Assembly (NCBI RefSeq): GCF_011764445.1
Contig: NZ_BLPG01000002.1
Span: 62,001-126,000 of the forward strand
Reading direction: 5' to 3'
DNA length: 64,000 bases
Source of the DNA: Phytohabitans rumicis
GTDB taxonomy: Bacteria; Actinomycetota; Actinomycetes; Mycobacteriales; Micromonosporaceae
Made by a program: the position numbers and the translations under genes. Shown here one piece after another: positions 49,239-57,202 of this stretch. The first letter of the stretch is position 1. The number at the start of each line of letters is the position of its first letter. The notes beneath the pieces were generated by a model. The model was not told where the DNA came from. It searched no databases and saw only the letters and a program-made list of their open reading frames with translations.

Positions 49239-49613
49239 ATGGTCAACATGGGCGACGCGGGGGCCCGCGATGTTGAGGTCGAGATCGACGTCGACCGGTT
49301 GGTGGCACACGCATGCCGGCTCGTACGGGACGATCCCCTGCTCCTGCACCGGTTTGAGCCGCGCCGGCCGGACGCGCTGGCCGCCGAGCTGGGCCGGTTC
49401 GTCAGCGAAACCCTTGCCCGGCACGGGGTACGCGCCGCCGCCCGCTTCGCCGGGTACGTGCGGCGCTGCCGCCTGAGCCCCGAGGACTACGACCGGTTCG
49501 GGCACTACCTGCTCACCGCCGCCCTGGTGTGCCGGGTGGGGCCGGAACGGCTGGTGCTCATCGGCGCGGCGCTGACCACGCTGCGGCTTGTCGCGGTGGA
49601 CGGCGCTCGATAG
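49239..49613 (+). CDS. Small hypothetical protein
   Basis: A 124-residue soluble protein beginning MVNMGDAGARDVEVEID (ATG 49239, ATG 49248 possible). Codon third positions are almost all G/C and the composition is normal for a gene here, with alpha-helical stretches VDRLVAHACRLVRDDPLLLH and FVSETLARHGVRAAARFAGY. I do not recognise a family. It is divergent from the GAF-LuxR regulator, and lies 10 bases before the GT87 gene with which it may form an operon. Confidence 0.6.
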   Translation: MVNMGDAGARDVEVEIDVDRLVAHACRLVRDDPLLLHRFEPRRPDALAAELGRFVSETLARHGVRAAARFAGYVRRCRLSPEDYDRFGHYLLTAALVCRVGPERLVLIGAALTTLRLVAVDGAR

Positions 49614-49623
49614 CGTGGCGCCG

Positions 49624-51149
49624 GTGATGGTGGATCGCCGCACCGGTGCGCTGTGGGCGCTGTTCGGCGCCATCGCCGTGGTGTCCTCGGTGCTGGTCCT
49701 GCGCCGCCCGCCCGCCGAACGCCTGTCGGACCTGCACATCTACTACGGCGCCGCGCAGACCGTCCAATCCGGACAGCCGCTGTACGGGTACGTCGCCGAC
49801 AACGGCGGCCCGTTCACGTATCCGCCGTTCGCGGTGCTGCTGATGCGGCCGCTGACCGTGTTTCCGGAGGGCGCCGTGCAGGTGGCGTGGCTGGCGCTGG
49901 TGTGCGCGGCGGTCGCGGCCATCGGGTACGCGGTGGCGCGGCCGGCCGGCGGCCTGGTCGCGGCGGCCGCGTGTGTGGTGCTGCTGTCCGCGCCGGCGCA
50001 GAGCAACCTGCGCTTCGGTCAGGTGAGCGTGTTCATCGTGCTGCTGGCGCTGGTCGACGCGGTCGGGTTGACGCCGGCCCGCTGGCGTGGCGTGCTCGTC
50101 GGGGTCGCCGCCGCCGTCAAGCTGACCCCGCTGCTGTTCGTGGTGTATTTCCTGCTGGCCGGCCGGTACCGGGACGCCGGCCGGGCCGCGCTGGCGTTCG
50201 CCGGGTGCGCCGCGCTGGCCGCCGCGGTCCTGCCGGCCGACAGCTGGACGTACTGGACCGGCACGGTGACGCAGACCTCCCGGATCGGCAACCTCGCCTC
50301 GCTGGGCAACCAGTCCGTACACGGGATGCTCATGCGGGTCGGCGTCGACGCCGGCACCCTGCCGCTGCTGTGGGCCGCCCTGGTCGCGGTCATCTGCGGC
50401 ACGGCGCTGTGGCGGGCCCGGCAGCTGTGGCGCGAGGAGCACCCGGTACGCGCCGCGGTGCTGGTCGGCTGCGCGAGCGTGGCCGCCTCCCCGGTGTCGT
50501 GGACGCACCACCAGGTGTGGACGGTGCTGGCCGCGATGCTGCTGGTCGCCACGAACGGCGTCGCCCAGCGGGTCGCCGGCCTGGCGCTGCTGGCCGCCAT
50601 GACGGTGTCGCTGGGGGCGCTGCTGCGCGACGTGTCGACGTACCCGGGGGTGCAGTTCGCGCTGGAGAACGCGCGGACGTTCGGGGCCGTCGCGGTGTGC
50701 CTGGCCGGATTCGGCGGTGTGGCGGCGGTGGCGGCCCACGGCCGGCGGCGCGCCGGCCTGCGGGTGGCGAGCGTGGCGGCCGCGGTCGTGGCCGGCTTCG
50801 TGGTGCTGCCCTGCCGGCCGGCGCCGACCCGACGTTCAAGGCGTACACGCTCGCCGACGCCGGCAACCCGCGCTACTTCTTCGCCAGCCCGTACCTGCGG
50901 GCGGGCGCCGCGCCGGTCGAGTTCGGCGTCGCCCGGGAGCCGACCAAGGTGCGGGTCAACGGCGTGGTCGGCGCCGCCGTGACCCGGCTGGAGTACCGGT
51001 CCGCGCCGGGCGGCGCCGCGCGCGCCGTCCCGCTGGTCGAATACACGGCCGGGCAGCGGGAGTTCTCCTTCCGCAGCGCCACCCTCGCCCACGGGCGGCT
51101 GCTCGCGTACGGGGCGGACGGCGCGGTGCTGTCCACGTCAACGTTCTAG
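49624..51149 (+). CDS. GT87-family membrane mannosyltransferase (frameshifted)
   Basis: A multi-pass polyprenol-phosphate-sugar-dependent glycosyltransferase of the DUF2029/GT87 type, which adds alpha-1,2-mannose to lipoglycans in related bacteria. RLSDLHIYYGAAQTVQSGQPLYGY carries the Asp and Tyr-Tyr motif of the first loop; NGGPFTYPPFAVLLM, VAAAVKLTPLLFVVYFLL and SPVSWTHHQVW are family landmarks. The chain has about ten helices. At about 50815 the frame changes: the tail (PTFKAYTLADAGNPRYFFAS to STSTF) continues in the next frame. Restoring one base in the CCGGCCGGCGCC stretch joins them. GTG 49624 is leaderless, with TAGCGT seven bases upstream. Confidence 0.88.
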
Positions 51150-51686
51150 CGCGGCGATCTCCTTGGCCAGGCGGGCCGCCCGCCCGGCCGGGGTGCGGGT
51201 CTTGGCCAGGCCCAGGATCACCAGGTACCGGGCGGTCCGGTCCAGCCGCTCGTACGCCTCCCGGGCCCGCGGGCTGGCGGCGAGCGCCGCGGCCAGGTCG
51301 GCCGGGACGGTGGCGGTGCGCTGCGACTCGTACGCCGCCTCCCAGCGCCCGTCGGCCCGCGCGGCGGCCACCTCCGCCAGGCCGGGCGCCCGCATCCGCC
51401 CGGCCGCGGTCAGCGCCGCGACCCGGTCCACGTTGATCCGCGACCAAGTCCCCTTCGGCCGGCGGCGGGTGTACCGCTGCAGGAAGTACGTCCCGTCCAG
51501 GCTCTTGCGCTGGCCGTCGATCCAGCCGAAGCACAGCACGACGTCGACCGCCTCGCTCGCGGTCATCGACGGCACCCCCGAGCCCTTCTTGGCGATCTTC
51601 ACCCAGACCTCGGCGGCCGAGTCGTGGTGCCGCTCCAGCCAGTCCTCGAACGCCGCCGCGTCCGCGCAGGTGATGGCGCCCTCCAT
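51138..51686 (-). CDS. YdeI/OmdA-type protein
   Basis: A 182-residue cytoplasmic protein of the YdeI/OmpD-associated family. Landmarks are FEDWLERHHDSAAEVWVKIAKK, VDVVLCFGWIDGQRKSLDG, YFLQRYTRRRPKGTWSRINVD and the C-terminal ARYLVILGLAKTRTPAGRAAR. The family is linked in some bacteria to tolerance of cationic antimicrobial peptides, but the mechanism is unknown. Its start overlaps the VOC gene stop by one base (51686), so they form a two-gene operon. The 3' end overlaps the convergent GT87 gene by 12 bases. Confidence 0.88.
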   Translation of the reverse strand: MEGAITCADAAAFEDWLERHHDSAAEVWVKIAKKGSGVPSMTASEAVDVVLCFGWIDGQRKSLDGTYFLQRYTRRRPKGTWSRINVDRVAALTAAGRMRAPGLAEVAAARADGRWEAAYESQRTATVPADLAAALAASPRAREAYERLDRTARYLVILGLAKTRTPAGRAARLAKEIAALER

Positions 51687-52096
51687 CAGCCCAGCACGTC
51701 CAGGTAGTGCGGGTTGTACATGACGCCGAGCACGTTGCCGAACGGGTCGAGCACCGACGCGGTGACGAACCCTTCCCCGCGCGGGGTGACCGGCTGGTGC
51801 TCCTTGGCGCCCAACGCGAGCAGCCGCTCCAGCGTGGCGGCGAGGTCGTCGACGTGCCAGTACATGATCACGCCGCCGGTCTGCTCGTGCCCGGGCGGGG
51901 CGAACCGGCGGTCGACCAGGCCCAGCTCGTGCTGGTAGTCGCCGACCCGGAACTCCACGTACGCCGGCCGCCCGTCCGGGCCGGGCCGCTCGAAGTACGG
52001 CTCGACGCCCAGCACCTCGGCGTACCAGCGGGCGGCCTGCGCCACGTCGTCGGCCCAGTAGCTGATCGTCGCGAAGCCCCGCAATGTGTTGGTCAT
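51686..52096 (-). CDS. VOC-superfamily protein
   Basis: A 136-residue single-module glyoxalase-like protein: FATISYWADDVAQAARWYAEVLGVEPYFE, a middle AYVEFRVGDYQHELGLVDRRF and GVIMYWHVDDLAATLERLLALGAKEH, ending SVLDPFGNVLGVMYNPHY. The first-strand position has no metal-binding His and the usual Glu near the end is replaced, so metal dependence is uncertain. It precedes the YdeI-type gene in an operon and is divergent from a WYL regulator with a palindrome between them, which probably controls it. Confidence 0.9.
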   Translation of the reverse strand: MTNTLRGFATISYWADDVAQAARWYAEVLGVEPYFERPGPDGRPAYVEFRVGDYQHELGLVDRRFAPPGHEQTGGVIMYWHVDDLAATLERLLALGAKEHQPVTPRGEGFVTASVLDPFGNVLGVMYNPHYLDVLG

Positions 52097-52120
52097 GCCG
52101 GCAACGCTAGTGGGCCTTGC

Positions 52121-52135
52121 GGAACGTACGGTTCC
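52121..52135. promoter_or_regulatory. Candidate operator between the VOC and WYL genes
   Basis: GGAAC-N5-GTTCC is an inverted repeat midway between divergent starts at 52096 and 52159, a plausible autoregulatory site for the WYL protein. It differs from the palindrome at the paralogous locus (18017-18043). Confidence 0.45.
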
Positions 52136-52158
52136 TCAATGCCTGGCAGACTTCAGGA

Positions 52159-53219
52159 ATGTTGGAAACCTCGGTCCGGCTGCTGCGGCTGCTGTCCCTG
52201 CTGTTGGCGCGCCGCGACTGGTCCGGCGCCGACCTCGCGCAGCGGCTCGGCGTGACCACCCGCACCGTCCGCAACGACGTCGAACGGCTGCGCATCCTCG
52301 GCTACCAGGTCGACTCCACCACCGGCACCGCCGGCGGCTACCGCCTCGGCGCCGGCACCGCGCTGCCGCCGCTGCTGCTCGACGACGAGGAGGCCGTCGC
52401 CGTCGCGCTCGGCCTGCGCGCGGCCGCCGCCGGCACCGTCACCGGCATCGAGGAGACCTCGGTACGCGCCCTGACCAAGCTCGAACAGACCCTGCCGTCC
52501 CGGCTTCGGCACCGCGTCGACGCCCTGCGCGCCGCCACCGTCTCGGCCGCCGGCGGCGGACCCACCGTGGACGCGCACACCCTGATCACCATCGCTGGCG
52601 CCGCCCGCAACCACGAGACGCTGCGCTTCGACTACCTGGGCCACGACGGCCAGGCCAGCATCCGCCGGGTCGAGCCGCACCGCCTCGTCTACACCGGGCA
52701 CCGCTGGTACCTGCTGGCCTGGGACACCGACCGCGGCGACTGGCGAACCTTCCGCGCCGACCGGATCCGCCCCGCCTGCCGGCCGGCCCACGCTTCACGC
52801 CCCGCGAACCACCCGGCGGTGACGCCGCCGCCCACGTACGGCGCGGCGTCACCGCGCTGTCCCGGACCTACCGGGCCCGGATCCGCCTGCACGCACCCGC
52901 GGCGACGGTCGCCGACCGGATCACCCCGTCGTCCGGCGTACTGACCGAGATCGACGAGCACACCAGCCGCCTGGAGACGAGCACCGACTCCCTGCTCGAC
53001 CTGGTCACCTACCTGACCAAGCTCGACCTCCCCTTCACCGCCGAAGACCCACCCGAACTCCGCGCCCTCCTCCACTCCCTATCCACCCGCTACGCGACCG
53101 CCGCCTCCCCACCCCTCCCGCCTCTCCCGCCCCGCCGTCGCCGCCGGCGTCGTCGCCTTCCGTCGATCAAGGGCATACGGCCGTGCGTTGATCTCCAATC
53201 CACGGCCGTATGCCCTTGA
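52159..53219 (+). CDS. WYL-domain regulator with a frameshift and a repeat-derived stop
   Basis: Paralogue of the regulator at 18062. The HTH part (MLETSVRLLRLLSLLLARRD, LGVTTRTVRNDVERLRILGY), GGYRLGAGTALPPLLLDDEEAVAVA and the WYL segment (LRFDYLGHDG, HRLVYTGHRWYLLAWDTDRG) are in one frame. Near 52770 the frame breaks; with one C added to CCGCCCCGCC the protein continues PAGPRFTPREP, then RTYRARIRLHAPAATVADRI and LDLVTYLTKLDLPF to the end. The last residues and the stop at 53217-53219 are encoded by 76-bp repeat copy 6, so the natural C-terminus has been replaced, as at 19126. Confidence 0.85.
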
Positions 53220-53240
53220 TCGACGCGTTAGTCCTTGATC
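53165..53240 (-). repeat. 76-bp palindromic repeat, copy 6
   Basis: Reverse orientation: arms 53165-53185 and 53201-53221 are perfectly complementary (inner arm CATACGGCCGTG), loop on the minus strand GATTGGAGATCAACG, outer half-site CCTTGATC at 53233-53240. It contains the stop codon of the WYL regulator gene. Confidence 0.92.
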
Positions 53241-53338
53241 GACGGCGCGGGTGGGGTGCCGGGCGCGGGCGCTTGAGCATGGCGGCCCACCCCCGCCGTG
53301 GGCGAGCCCCGTCGACGCTGGGCCGGCCCTCCGGGGAA

Positions 53339-53399
53339 GCAATGTCGGGGACATTGCTGCTTCCCAGGGGCGCTGAGGCAGCAGTTTCCGGGACATTGC
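53339..53399 (-). repeat. 61-bp palindromic repeat, copy B
   Basis: Begins with the palindrome GCAATGTC-GGG-GACATTGC-type sequence (53339-53355), continues TGCTTCCCAGGGGCGCTGA and ends CCGGGACATTGC. It is the inverse of the copy at 14775-14835, same length. The half-palindrome at the other end is degenerate in both. Confidence 0.85.
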
Positions 53400-53476
53400 G
53401 AGCTTTCAGCAACCGAGCCACATGCTGAGCAACCCTCAACCGGCCCTGCGAGAGCGTTTCACATCGGCCCCTCGGC

Positions 53477-54931
53477 TCAGGAGGTGCTCGAGTTCCTTGC
53501 CGGGTCCTTGCTGGCTGGGGCATCAGCCGCGTGGCGGCCCTCGCGGGCGACCTTGAGCGCGATCGCAGCCGATAGCAGCCCGAGGAGCCCAACGATCAAG
53601 ACGTGGCTGCCGTCCTGTCCACTTGAGCCGGTGACGAAACCGGCAGCAACCGGAGCGGCGGCATGCAAGCCACCGATGGCCACGACCGACCAGGCCGCAC
53701 CCGCCATCCCGCGCGCCAGCACGCCGATCAACCCCACGATCGCCAAAGACGACGCAATGCTCCACGGACCGAACAACACCACGTCGTTCGAGTCGTGGAA
53801 CATACCGCTGGCAACCGCGATGGCGCCGACTCCAGCCACCGCGCAGCCAGCACCCGCGACCGGCGACAGCGTCCTGCCGCGATGGTGAGCCGCCGCGGCA
53901 CCGAACGCCACAGCGGCCGTCCCCGCGGCGAGCCAACCCCCGCCGGTCGACCACATGCTGACCAGCGCAGCCGCGACCAGAACACTGGCGGCCACCATGA
54001 GCAGCATCATCACCGCCGTCACCGGCCGCCTGCCCGCCCCGGCCGCGAGTGCATCGCCGCTCTCACCAGCCGCCATCGGTCGGCGTTCACCGGCGGCCCG
54101 GCCACGACCGGCGAGGCCGCTCCCCAACGCTCCGGCGCCCAACCCCAGCACAGCCACCAATACCCAGGCGCCAACATCACCCACCAGGGTGTAGTGGTCG
54201 CCATCGCTGCGACCGCCCGGCAGCGGCCTTACCACCAGGTGCACCGCGACGAGAAGAAGCGGCCCAACCACCACCCCGAACAGCCGCGCACGGTCCGTCC
54301 AACGCCTGGCCCACCAGCCCACAAGCGCAGCCGGCAGCAGACACGACAGCACCGCGACCATGGTGACCGCGTCGGTGTGACCAGGCCACGTCGGCGTAAA
54401 CATCCCCAGCGGGTGAACCGGCACGACGTAGTCCCGGCCGGGCCGATGAGGTTCATAGCCGGCGACTTCCGCGGCCACGTTGAGCCACACCCAGCCCACC
54501 CATACCACGGCGCCCAAGGCGACCGCCCGCCACGCGAGGACAGCCGTCCCCACCATCGCGCCCACCACAGCACCGAGGAGCACCGCTCCGCCGGCCGCAG
54601 CCACAGGATCTCCGCTCACCGCCACGGCACCCGACGCCCAACCGGCGGCCAACCGCTGCGGGGCGCACGCGCCGAGCCCCGCGGCCGCCACAACCACGTA
54701 TCGCCAACCCACGTTCCGAACAACCAGCCGCCCGGCGGCAACGCCAAGGACAGCGGCACTCGCCGAACACCAAGCGAGCAAGACAAGCTGGAAGGGCCAC
54801 GTGTCATTACCAGCGGTGAAATCCTGATCGGGGACGAGCACCCGCGTCCAGCGGGCCAACCACATCTGCCCGGCCGCCGCGCAGGCCCCCACCGCCCCGG
54901 CAACGACGCAGCCGGCCAGCATCCGCCTCAT
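53477..54931 (-). CDS. Multi-pass membrane protein of unknown function
   Basis: A 484-residue protein with about twelve hydrophobic segments (for example LAGCVVAGAVGACAAAGQMWLA, AVLLGAVVGAMVGTAVLAW, VTAVMMLLMVAASVLVAAALV, SHVLIVGLLGLLSAAIALKV). Two loops contain charged motifs (RVLVPDQDFTAGNDTWPFQ; AGYEPHRPGRDYVVPVHPLG) that could be functional. Codon use is slightly less GC-biased than in neighbours. I know no family; it may be a transporter or envelope component. ATG 54931 is chosen after removing an unsupported hydrophilic extension. The 3' end lies beside repeats 6 and B. Confidence 0.7.
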   Translation of the reverse strand: MRRMLAGCVVAGAVGACAAAGQMWLARWTRVLVPDQDFTAGNDTWPFQLVLLAWCSASAAVLGVAAGRLVVRNVGWRYVVVAAAGLGACAPQRLAAGWASGAVAVSGDPVAAAGGAVLLGAVVGAMVGTAVLAWRAVALGAVVWVGWVWLNVAAEVAGYEPHRPGRDYVVPVHPLGMFTPTWPGHTDAVTMVAVLSCLLPAALVGWWARRWTDRARLFGVVVGPLLLVAVHLVVRPLPGGRSDGDHYTLVGDVGAWVLVAVLGLGAGALGSGLAGRGRAAGERRPMAAGESGDALAAGAGRRPVTAVMMLLMVAASVLVAAALVSMWSTGGGWLAAGTAAVAFGAAAAHHRGRTLSPVAGAGCAVAGVGAIAVASGMFHDSNDVVLFGPWSIASSLAIVGLIGVLARGMAGAAWSVVAIGGLHAAAPVAAGFVTGSSGQDGSHVLIVGLLGLLSAAIALKVAREGRHAADAPASKDPARNSSTS

Positions 54932-55469
54932 GGCCGCCGAGGCTAACACCCATCCACAGGCTGCGATCTTCGATCCATCCCCACCGTCGCACTGGCCCTC
55001 GCAGCCCTCAACGCGGACGGCGCCCACGAATACGTCAGCGAGCCAGGCCGCCGGGTTCGGGAAGCGGTCCGAGGAAACGGGCCGGCCGAAAGGCCCCCGA
55101 AACCGCGCCTCGGGACGAATGCTTGGCCTAGGTTGCGGGTGCCGTTGATGTTCCCGGGGTGGCCCTCCGTGCCGACAGGAGTGCGTACAGCTCCTTGACG
55201 GGTGTCGGCGGGCGGCGCCGCGAACGCGGCCCCGAAGGGGCGGACGCCAGCGAGGTTGAGGAACGAGAACGTGTCAACGTACTCCGTTCCGTGGTGCAGC
55301 CTGCGTCGATCAAGGCTTTCCGCGTCGATCAAGGGCAAACGGCCGTGGATTAGAGATCAAAGCACGGCCGCATGCCCTTGATCGACGAGCGGAGGCCCGT
55401 GATCGACGCGAAGGGCCCTGATCGACGCAGTGGAAGGCGGGGCCGGGGCGCGGGCAGAGGGCGGCTTGC
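54932..55469. other. Intergenic region with 76-bp repeat copy 7
   Basis: About 540 bases between two minus-strand genes. Apart from the repeat at 55308 and some extra half-sites (to about 55430) I see no gene; short open frames have no family features. A small hairpin GGGCC/GGCCC lies near 55080. Confidence 0.65.
55308..55383 (+). repeat. 76-bp palindromic repeat, copy 7
   Basis: Outer half-site at 55308, arms 55327-55347 and 55363-55383, loop GATTAGAGATCAAAG. The arms differ at two inner positions. Two further degenerate half-sites (GTGATCGACG, CTGATCGACG) follow to about 55430. It lies 86 bases past the stop codon of the lipoprotein gene on the minus strand. Confidence 0.88.
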
Positions 55470-56006
55470 TCAGGTGCCGGCCTTTGTGCCGTTGCGGTCC
55501 GGCAGGAGGTTCCGGCACTTGTCTTGGGCCGCTTGGAACGCCGGCGACTTCGGATCGATGCCCAGCTTGCTGAGGCTGATGCCGGTTCCGTCGGTCGGCA
55601 TGTCCGGGAAGTCGGGAAACCCGTTCTCCCGCACGCACTTCGAGTACCGCAGGAGCCTTTCCTGGACGGCAGGGTCCAGAGTTGGCGCGAGGAGGCCGGC
55701 CCCGGCGTATTTTTGGCACGCCTGCCGGGCGGCCTCCAGTTTGTCCTCGTCGACGTTCGACGGTGGGCTGGCCTGCACATCCGTGCCGGTCCCGGCGGGA
55801 TCCGCGAACCAGGTGATCCCGTGCTCCCGCATGCACCTCGCGAACTGGACCGGGTCGGAGCCGCTCGACACGGACGCGGTCGGATTCGCGGTCGCGCTGC
55901 GGCTCTGCGCGGTGGGCACCGCCAGATCGTCCTGGGTGCACGAAGAGCACCCCGCCATCGCCCCGGCGAGCAGCAGGCCCGCGGCCAGGATCGTCGCCCT
56001 GCTCAT
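55470..56006 (-). CDS. Cys-motif lipoprotein
   Basis: A 178-residue lipoprotein: signal peptide MSRATILAAGLLLAGAMAGC with lipobox AMAG-Cys20. The mature part has two similar Cys segments, QFARCMREHGITWFADP and LLRYSKCVRENGFPDFPD, each of the form Cys-(Met/Val)-Arg-x2-Gly, plus ARQACQKY and DKCRNLL. The same paired pattern is in the lipoprotein at 63195, so they are one family. Function unknown; disulfide-rich extracytoplasmic binding is likely. ATG 56006 overlaps the stop of the pectinacetylesterase-like gene (ATGA), so translation is coupled. Confidence 0.82.
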   Translation of the reverse strand: MSRATILAAGLLLAGAMAGCSSCTQDDLAVPTAQSRSATANPTASVSSGSDPVQFARCMREHGITWFADPAGTGTDVQASPPSNVDEDKLEAARQACQKYAGAGLLAPTLDPAVQERLLRYSKCVRENGFPDFPDMPTDGTGISLSKLGIDPKSPAFQAAQDKCRNLLPDRNGTKAGT

Positions 56007-57088
56007 AGCGGATCGCACCGGTCGCAGTGGACGTCGTCGGGCGACTCGTTGGTGACCAGCGCGTCGAGCCAGTCGACCAGGCGGACGTTGTTGACCTTGA
56101 TGTCGTAGTAGCTGTCGTTCTCGAAGAGTCCGTGGCTCGCGCCGGGCGCCGTATAGCTGTGCAGGATGAGCCCGGCGGCCTCGATCGCGGCCTCGTTGGC
56201 GTCGATGACGGCCAGGAGGTTCGGCGGGTTCCCGGGCATCCATCTGGTTACCTCCGCCGCGGCGTGGGGGTCGAAGGCGTAGTCGAAGCGGGACAGCGTG
56301 AGTCCGGGCGTGTGGTGGGCGGCTTGGACCCAGAACCGGGGGACGCCCCAGTCACGAACGGTGAGTCCGTCGACCGCCCAGGCGGGCACGGCATCGTAGG
56401 CACCCCACGCCCTGCCGAGGACCGTGGCGTTGAAGTCGGGATTGTCGGGCCAGGCGCCGGACTGCGCGCCGAACACGGTGACCTTGGCGTGCGGGAGCCG
56501 GTCGGCGACCAGGCCGCCGTAGAGGGGAGCGGCGATCGACCCCGCGGTCTTGCCGATGCCGACGACCTGGGCGGCGTTCGGATAGTGCGTGGCGAGGTAG
56601 TCCAGCGCCGCGGTGCCGTTGACATAGCCGCGGTGCTGGACGGTCAGCGTCGGTGAGTACGTCTGGGCGACGTTGCCGAGGTGCGCGTCGCCGGTGCAGG
56701 AGCTCACGTAGATGACTGAGTATCCGGTGAACGGGTTGTCGGCCCGGGTCAGGGCGAAGAAGCCGGACTGCTGGTCGTCCGGGCTCTGGGCGCTCTGCTG
56801 GTTCCAGTTGTAGAAGTCGTTCTCGCCCGGGGAATCGGTGCTGGTAAAGGCGCACATGCGCGCGTCGAAGCAGACGCCTCCGCCGTTCAGGAACAGCACG
56901 ACCCTGGTCGGATCGGCCCGCCGTTCCCAATAGGAGAACGCGCTGCCGTCGGCGCACCGGCAGTCGCCTCCCGGCACGACCTTTTCCCACACCGGGCTCC
57001 CGGCGGCGCTGTCCCTTGAGGAACGGGGGGCGTCGCAGCCGGCCAGCACCATGGCCAGAGCGGCCAGCAGAAGAAGTGGCGGTCTCAT
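56003..57088 (-). CDS. Pectinacetylesterase-family lipoprotein
   Basis: A 361-residue lipoprotein (lipobox VLAGC; Cys at about 19) of the pectinacetylesterase-like hydrolase family. VVPGGDCRCADGSAFSYWERR and VVLFLNGGGVCFDARMCAF contain conserved Cys pairs and the oxyanion GGG. VIYVSSCTGDAHLG is the family CxGD loop. The nucleophile elbow expected as Gly-x-Ser-x-Gly reads GIGKTAGSIAAPL, with Thr in place of Ser. The acid/base pair is likely in the late SHGLFENDSYY. With Thr there, activity as an esterase is uncertain. ATG 57088 was chosen for its signal peptide. It may act on plant pectin like the enzymes at the left edge. Confidence 0.85.
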   Translation of the reverse strand: MRPPLLLLAALAMVLAGCDAPRSSRDSAAGSPVWEKVVPGGDCRCADGSAFSYWERRADPTRVVLFLNGGGVCFDARMCAFTSTDSPGENDFYNWNQQSAQSPDDQQSGFFALTRADNPFTGYSVIYVSSCTGDAHLGNVAQTYSPTLTVQHRGYVNGTAALDYLATHYPNAAQVVGIGKTAGSIAAPLYGGLVADRLPHAKVTVFGAQSGAWPDNPDFNATVLGRAWGAYDAVPAWAVDGLTVRDWGVPRFWVQAAHHTPGLTLSRFDYAFDPHAAAEVTRWMPGNPPNLLAVIDANEAAIEAAGLILHSYTAPGASHGLFENDSYYDIKVNNVRLVDWLDALVTNESPDDVHCDRCDPL

Positions 57089-57202
57089 CACCACAGGCTG
57101 CGCGGTGCCGGGTCGGCCGCGCGCCCGCCCGTGGTCATGTTCCGAACCCTGACTTTCGACGGGCTCTGGGCGGCAGCGCCGAGCCTTAAGGTGTTGCCTG
57201 GT

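Noticed and set aside
54932-55338. A minus-strand frame of about 130 codons between the membrane protein and the lipoprotein.
   Set aside because: Its start lies in repeat copy 7 and the composition is repetitive without family features.
10888-55383. The seven 76-bp palindromes as a CRISPR array.
   Set aside because: They are dispersed over 45 kb rather than tandem, lack spacers of regular size and no cas gene is present.
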